A DNA stretch of 64,000 nt from positions 1-64,000 of the forward strand of contig JAFQZK010000038.1 of the NCBI GenBank assembly GCA_017405965.1. Reading direction: 5' to 3'. Below, piece by piece: positions 59,491-64,000 of this stretch (position 1 is the first letter of the stretch; every line of letters begins with the position of its first letter). The DNA is from Muribaculaceae bacterium. Lineage in GTDB: Bacteria; Bacteroidota; Bacteroidia; Bacteroidales; Muribaculaceae. The notes beneath the pieces were generated by a model that saw only the letters and a list, made by a program, of their open reading frames with translations, had not been told where the DNA came from and did no database searches. A program made the translations under genes and the position numbers.

Positions 59491-60474
59491 GTTCCCACCG
59501 CTCATCGATGGCGCTGCCGCCGTTACCGCCGTGTCGGGATCACTCCGTTACCGAGAGTGCCTTATCGGGCTGTCTGTCCGCATCGAGACCTCACACGCTC
59601 GGCTCGTTTCGTCGCTGACGCATCAGGTCTCGCTACGCTAGATTTGATGCACGCTCCTCAATCAAGCCCAGCGTTCTCGCTACGCTCGGAGGTATCGATG
59701 CTGCCAGCCCCATGGCACACTCGTCCACTACGTCCATCTTGGCACGTCGGCTAAGGCTCCAAGGGGCAAGCCCCATACCGATAGCAAACCTCGCTTCGCT
59801 CGGTCGCCGTCGGTGCAGCCTGCGGCAGGGCCATCGAACCCAAGGTCAAGCCTTCGGCCATTAGGTGAATCTTTTCATCGCCTGCGGCGATTGGCCCACC
59901 CGCGAACCCCGCTGGCGATGGGCCGTTCCGCTCCGTCTGCGTCCGCTCCGAATGACTGACTTATCGGCTGGAGAGTGCCTGGTCAGGCTCCCTGTCCGCA
60001 CCGAGACCCCACACACCCGGCTGCTGCGGTCATAGACGTTCCGCACTGCGCTTCGCTGCATCATCGACAGTGCAACACCTGCGGTTCAAGGCGGTCTGCT
60101 GACGGCGGGTGCGGGTACGCACCCGGCTCGCTGCACTGGTATCGGGCTCGTCCTTCGTCCTCAACCCGATCCTGACGTTACGCAAGCCCGATGCTCAATC
60201 GGAGATTGCCCCGCAACACCGGCATCCCGCCTGGCACTCACGATGACTCCATTCATCTTGTGCCTCCACTTCATTCCCTCAGCGCCCCGCTGTTTTCGCT
60301 ACGCTCAGGGGTATCGGTGCTGTGAGCCTAGGGCACACTCCAGCCTCTGTCGCCATTCTGCGCTCTCTTGCCTGCGCTTCACCGCCCGTCGCCATCGCCA
60401 GAACACAACATCAAGCCTGGAACAAGTTCAAGGCACGATGTTGTCGCATATAAAGCATCGGTATTGACGAGCAT
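59491..60474. other. GC-rich non-coding DNA with internal duplications
   Basis: Several phrases occur twice: CGCTACGCTC.G.GGTATCG near 59685 and 60300, GAGAGTGCCT...CTGTCCGCA near 59555 and 59970, and CGAGACC.CACAC near 59587 and 60003. Open frames do not persist between copies. It reads like decayed duplicated sequence related to R1. Confidence 0.5.
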
Positions 60475-62030
60475 AAGCGCAACCGATACTGCGTGTCGGA
60501 TGCGCTCACGCACGTCATCATCATCACCGCACAATGCCAAAATCGCCCTGCATATAGCGCTTTTTTGAAAGTGAGTTTGCAACACGTTTCGCAGGGCAGT
60601 CGGGGGCTCCCAAGAGGGAAAGAATGGAAAAATTTCCCTTTTTCAACCCTTTAATTGTCTGATTATCAGCCAAAGTCACCTCTCGAGGTGCGGAAAATTT
60701 TCACTTTTAAGAAATGCTCGTCCGAAATTCTATATACTAACTTGCTGATATAGGTGTTTTTACGACACTCAAAAAATCATGAGTCAAATGTTAAAATTTC
60801 GGCTCATTTTTCTCACACGCTATCAGAGAAGCACGAAAGGTCACCTGTTTTGCCTTTGCATCAGAAACCAGCCAGAAGAACAGACCTCCATTTGATATCA
60901 CCAATCGTTAGTTCAATCTCACAGCATATCAAAATGGCGGTTTTCCATAGCAGCAGGGGCATATGTGCCATCGAAACCGATACTTCGTGTCGGTTCATCG
61001 TCACACATGAGCGATTTTACCGCTCAATGGCTGGAACATCGCTCTGCATATAGCGCTTTTATGGCCGATGGATTTTGGGCACGCTCCGCAGGGCGGTAGG
61101 GGGATCCCGAGAGGGAAATAAAGGGAAAATTTCCCTTTAAAACCTTTTAGATGACTGGATATCAGCTATTAGCAGATTTCAAAATAGGAATTTTGGTGAT
61201 TTTTCTAAAAACTTGCTTGTAACTCCTTCTGCTAACTTGCTGATATAGATGTTTTTGAGAACTCCAAATTTCTGCACCTTTCTGCAACATCTTGCCCAAC
61301 AAATAAAGGCATCTTAGAGTCATAGCGGAGCCTCTATGGATGAGTCGAAACCGATACTTCGTGTCGAATTTGCTTACGCACGTCGGCCTCTGTACCGCCC
61401 ATCCTCCTGCATATAGCGCTTTGATGAAGACACGATTTCGGAAACGCTCCGTAGGGCGGATGGGGGATACCAAGAGAGAGACCGGGACTACCGTCCCGTA
61501 ACCCTGTAAATAGCTGATTATCAGCCAAAATTTTCTTTGAATGCTTGACAGCTCGAAAAAAAACGAAAAAATCGTCCGAAATCTTACAAGTTAACTCGTT
61601 GATATAAGTATTTTTACGCCTCCTCTAAAAAAGGCGTTTTTGGGCACTTCTCCGCCTTGGCTGGTTCTCTCTGCTATTTCGAAGATATTGCATTTGTGAT
61701 GTTGTAACAGCCGCCTGCAAAATATACCGCCGCGATAGCTGCTGCTTCGGAGCGGCAGCGGTCGCATTGATAACATCGTTCGCTTGTAGTGCTCCAACAC
61801 TTATCATAATTCCAGGAATGGTATGGACAAAACCAATCGATCGTTCGGATTTGTCCACGCATGTGAGCTCGATTACCGTACATTCGGCCTGCATATAGCG
61901 CTTTTTCACCAAGTGATTTTCAGAAGCGCTCCGCAGGGCAGTAGGGGGATCCTGAGAGGGAAACAAAGGGAAAAATTTCCCTTTTTAACCCTTTAATGAT
62001 TGATAATCAAGTATTTGATTATTTCAATCC
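60475..62030. repeat. Four imperfect tandem units R3
   Basis: Each unit contains, in order on the plus strand, CGATAC..CGTGTCG, a GCATATAGCGCTTTT core (at 60551, 61047, 61410 and 61892), a CGCTCCGCAGGGC-type segment, GGGGGATCCCGAGAGGGAAA or similar, a hairpin GGGAAA..TTTCCC, GATTATCAGC and, in the first three, TAACTTGCTGATATA. Unit lengths are about 360-500 bases. On the minus strand the core encodes KRYMQ in every copy. Confidence 0.75.
61625..61909 (-). CDS. Possible small peptide gene in repeat unit R3-4
   Basis: A GTG at 61909 opens a 94-codon frame beginning MKKRYMQAECTVIELTCVDK. Small Bacteroidales peptides often start MKKRYMxPxxxVVEL, so this may be a member or relic of that family. 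In the other three units the same start is followed by early stops. It could be non-coding. Confidence 0.3.
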   Translation of the reverse strand: MKKRYMQAECTVIELTCVDKSERSIGFVHTIPGIMISVGALQANDVINATAAAPKQQLSRRYILQAAVTTSQMQYLRNSRENQPRRRSAQKRLF

Positions 62031-62353
62031 TTTACAAATCGTAATTTCGCGAAATTTTGAAAATGTCTCCGTTTGAACGTCCAGAAAATTACACCTTAAT
62101 TATTAGGGAAGAAGAGAGCAGGGGAGTGTTGAATTCTTGTCCGCCAAAGCGTGTTATGCCTTTCTAGTATCTCGGTGGCATCTGTCGGGGAGCAGCTCTC
62201 TGAAGACTTTGCCATTCCATTATCATGACATTGTTGTCATTGCTTTTTATCGTTTTGTTTTTATGACAACAGTATGACAACGGATTGGATTTTGGTTAAA
62301 ATAAAAACTGCTTAATTCGCTGTTTTATAGCCAATTAAGCAATTATAGGTTGT

Positions 62354-62425
62354 GGAGCATAGCGGACTCGAACCGCTTACCTCAACACTGCCAGTGTTGC
62401 GCTCTACCAGATGAGCTAATGCCCC
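62354..62425 (-). tRNA. tRNA-Ala (GGC)
   Basis: Acceptor GGGGCAT/ATGCTCC, D-arm GCTCATCTGGTAGAGC, anticodon loop CTGGCAG, T-arm AGCGG-TTCGAGT-CCGCT. It is canonical and stands apart from the array, so it is likely the chromosomal copy and a plausible integration target. Confidence 0.93.
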
Positions 62426-62607
62426 GAATTGCGGTTGCAAAGGTAATGCCATTTTTTGAACTGACAAATTTTTGGGCTTGTTTTTTGCAAAAAAATATTT
62501 GAGATGCCCATTTCTGGGGGACTTATGATCAAAAATGGGATATCAGTGACGTGAAAATTGGAAAAAAAACAACATTTCTCTTTCAAAAAGCAAAATAATT
62601 GGGTCAA

Positions 62608-62641
62608 TTTGGCCATAAATGCAAAAATAGTTGTACTTTTG
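62608..62641 (+). promoter_or_regulatory. Promoter of the zapB-like/zapA operon
   Basis: TACTTTTG (62634-62641) is a -7 box with TTTG (62608-62611) 22 bases upstream. The leader would be about 13-20 bases. Confidence 0.6.
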
Positions 62642-62660
62642 CAACAAAAATTGGACAACT

Positions 62661-62957
62661 ATGCCTTCGATGGAACTGAACGAACAATTGCAAAACCTGT
62701 CCCGCAAGTTTGAGATCTTGCGCCAGAGGTTTGTTGCGCTCCAGAACGAGAACAAGGAGTTGAAAAGGTCTGTCGAGCGTCAAGAATTGGAGGTTGCAAA
62801 ACTGGAAAAAGAATTAAGCCAGATGCGCATCGACAATGAATTCTTGAAAGTGGCTCATTCGGTTCCGCGTGACCCCGAAGCGGTATCACGCTACAAGAAA
62901 CAGGTTGCCAAGATGGTGCGGGATATTGACCGGTGCATCAAACAATTGAACGCTTGA
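62661..62957 (+). CDS. ZapB-like coiled-coil cell-division protein
   Basis: The product has about 98 residues starting MPSMELNEQLQNLSRKFEIL and is a continuous coiled coil to about residue 60 (LKRSVERQELEVAKLEKELS), followed by a conserved tail (YKKQVAKMVRDIDRCIKQLN). In Bacteroidales such a gene normally precedes zapA. It probably links ZapA-FtsZ filaments. The start could also be the ATG at 62670. It lies 19 bases from zapA. Confidence 0.75.
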   Translation: MPSMELNEQLQNLSRKFEILRQRFVALQNENKELKRSVERQELEVAKLEKELSQMRIDNEFLKVAHSVPRDPEAVSRYKKQVAKMVRDIDRCIKQLNA

Positions 62958-62976
62958 CACGAGACTCTCTACCGTT

Positions 62977-63273
62977 ATGGCCGACAATAATAAAGAAAAA
63001 ATATGGATTCAACTCGCTGATGCGGCAAATCCGATTGCCTTGAGTATCAATCAAGGGGAGGAAGAAAGCTACCGCAAAGCCGAGGAACTTGTCAACACGT
63101 TGTGGCGTAAGTGGATGAACCGTTTCAACGGGAAGTCTGAAGACGTGCTTGCCAGGGTTGCATTCCAGTTTGCACGCCTCTACCTTGAGGCGTACGGTGA
63201 AAACCGTCAGGTCAATGAATTCCTTACTGATTTAGACAAGCAATTAGATGCCCTTATCGGCGTCGAAGAGTGA
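62977..63273 (+). CDS. zapA: Cell division protein ZapA
   Basis: The 98-residue protein has the ZapA layout: an N-terminal strand region (EKIWIQLADAANPIALSINQ), a helix (EESYRKAEELVNTLWRKWMN) and the C-terminal dimerisation coil (VLARVAFQFARLYLEAYGEN). ZapA bundles FtsZ at the division site. Gene order zapB-like/zapA/rny is standard in Bacteroidales and marks the return to core genome. Confidence 0.88.
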   Translation: MADNNKEKIWIQLADAANPIALSINQGEEESYRKAEELVNTLWRKWMNRFNGKSEDVLARVAFQFARLYLEAYGENRQVNEFLTDLDKQLDALIGVEE

Positions 63274-63277
63274 TTTT

Positions 63278-63367
63278 CACGCTTCAGGGACACATGTCCC
63301 GCAATACTGCTGATAATTGCACGTTCATCAGGCATCAAGCGATGCCGGCAACGTTGCAAAAAGCGTG
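63278..63367 (+). ncRNA. Structured RNA between zapA and rny
   Basis: An outer stem CACGCTT (63278) with AAGCGTG (ending 63367) encloses GGGAC-ACAT-GTCCC and a long arm TTGCACGTT...AACGTTGCAA topped by GGCATC-AAGC-GATGCC. The fold is compact and well paired. 6S RNA often follows zapA in bacteria, but this element alone is too short for 6S; it may be part of one or an attenuator of rny. Confidence 0.5.
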
Positions 63368-63498
63368 GAATATAATATATTAGTTGTAGAAATTAGGTTC
63401 CTGCACCACTTTAAGAACAATAGCAAATTTAGCTGATTTTAAGCGATTTGCATTGTTTTGACAAGTGGCGCGTTTTGTTTAATATTTTATATTAAGTA

Positions 63499-64000
63499 AT
63501 GAATAATATAGTTGTAATTCTTATTGTAGCCATCCTGGCGATGGCAATTGGATGTGTCATTGCATTGTATTTCTCTCGCAGGAATGCAAAGTCACAAGCC
63601 AACGAAATCATTGAAAAGGCCCGCCTTGAAGCCGAAGTGCTCAAGAACAACGAGGTGATGAAGGGCAAGGAGGCCGGAATGTCGATTAAAAGCGCTGCCG
63701 AAAAAGAAGCCAATGCACGCTTGTCAAAGGTTCAGACCAGCGAGGCCAAGCTGAAACAGCGCGAGATGTCACTCAACCAGCAGCAGGGCGAACTCAAGCG
63801 CCGCAGCAACGAGGTGGACAACTTGAAAGTTAACGTGGAAAATCAGATGGCCCTGCTCGATCAACGCAAGAGCGAGGTTGACAAGATGGAAAAGAGCGTG
63901 CGCGACACGTTGGAGCACGTGAGCGGCTTGTCGGCCGAGGAGGCAAAGGAAAAGCTCATCGAGTCACTCAAAGACGAGGCCAAGACCAACGCTGCCAGCT
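63499..64000 (+). CDS. rny: Ribonuclease Y, 5' part (runs off the window)
   Basis: The ATG at 63499 opens a frame that continues to the window end. An N-terminal membrane helix (NIVVILIVAILAMAIGCVIA) is followed by a long charged coiled coil (NEIIEKARLEAEVLKNNEVM, VDNLKVNVENQMALLDQRKS), as in RNase Y. The KH and HD catalytic domains lie beyond the window. RNase Y is a membrane-bound endonuclease starting mRNA decay. Confidence 0.85.
   Translation, partial: MNNIVVILIVAILAMAIGCVIALYFSRRNAKSQANEIIEKARLEAEVLKNNEVMKGKEAGMSIKSAAEKEANARLSKVQTSEAKLKQREMSLNQQQGELKRRSNEVDNLKVNVENQMALLDQRKSEVDKMEKSVRDTLEHVSGLSAEEAKEKLIESLKDEAKTNAAS

Noticed and set aside
59337-60470. Open frames in the GC-rich stretch after ardA
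   Set aside because: They are Arg/Ser/Pro-rich, lack start context and do not persist between duplicated copies.
13897-62353. Transposase or insertion-sequence genes
   Set aside because: I looked for DDE, HUH and serine-recombinase signatures and found none; only the tyrosine recombinase at 13897 is visible.

Overview
The window looks like chromosomal DNA of a gut-type Bacteroidales (Prevotellaceae or Muribaculaceae-like; I cannot place it further). The basis is the many Bacteroidetes -7 promoter boxes (TAnnTTTG), the absence of clear Shine-Dalgarno sequences, BspA-type repeats, ACGX-type peptide maturation, NTF2-like small proteins and a zapB-like/zapA/rny block. It is an accessory-rich region between ordinary genes.

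Layout. Positions 1-13461 hold mostly metabolic and surface genes: an MFS exporter with a lipoprotein esterase, two GNAT acetyltransferases, an ACGX-repeat peptide with its radical SAM/SPASM enzyme followed by a quinone-oxidoreductase-like gene and an HxlR regulator, a CAT-like acyltransferase, two more alpha/beta hydrolases, two NTF2-like proteins and an AraC regulator. A tyrosine recombinase at 13897 opens a defence island that runs to about 40.7 kb. Its first half (16.5-31 kb) is a restriction block: Mrr, a GHKL ATPase with three partner genes, a C5 cytosine methyltransferase, a McrB-like AAA+ NTPase, a McrC/LlaJI-like nuclease, a sulfur-binding-like domain protein, an EVE-domain protein and a DUF3883-type protein. 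Its second half (31-40.7 kb) is a set of four transcription units: a 947-residue beta-propeller protein plus a WYL regulator; a 242-residue orphan; a retron (ncRNA with a perfect 11-bp a1/a2 repeat, RT, HEPN protein); and a HAD/phosphoribosyltransferase/DprA-like trio. Each unit is preceded by the same 17-bp palindrome at exactly the same distance from the -7 box, so the four units look like one WYL-controlled regulon.

After a probable core M13 peptidase (41.4-43.4 kb), a second accessory stretch follows. It has small mobile-element-type genes including a solitary MutS domain I, a UvrD-helicase/BspA block flanked by duplicated sequence, an Rnl2-like RNA ligase, a truncated WYL paralogue, an IetAS-like AAA-ATPase/subtilase pair, a NADAR-like protein, an array of 18 tRNA genes and an ardA antirestriction gene. 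Roughly 3.3 kb of repeat-rich non-coding DNA comes next, then tRNA-Ala, a zapB-like gene, zapA, a structured RNA and the 5' end of rny.

How it fits together. The restriction block combines a methyltransferase with NTP-driven and modification-reading nucleases. The WYL regulon combines an RNA/DNA-producing sensor (retron) with a predicted RNase and a nucleotide-handling trio. The tRNA array and ArdA are typical counter-defence cargo and probably come from an integrated plasmid or conjugative element. Fragments of the ardA region and of its flanking repeat recur at 4.4, 8.2, 9.3 and 11.4 kb, so this DNA has spread or decayed in several places.
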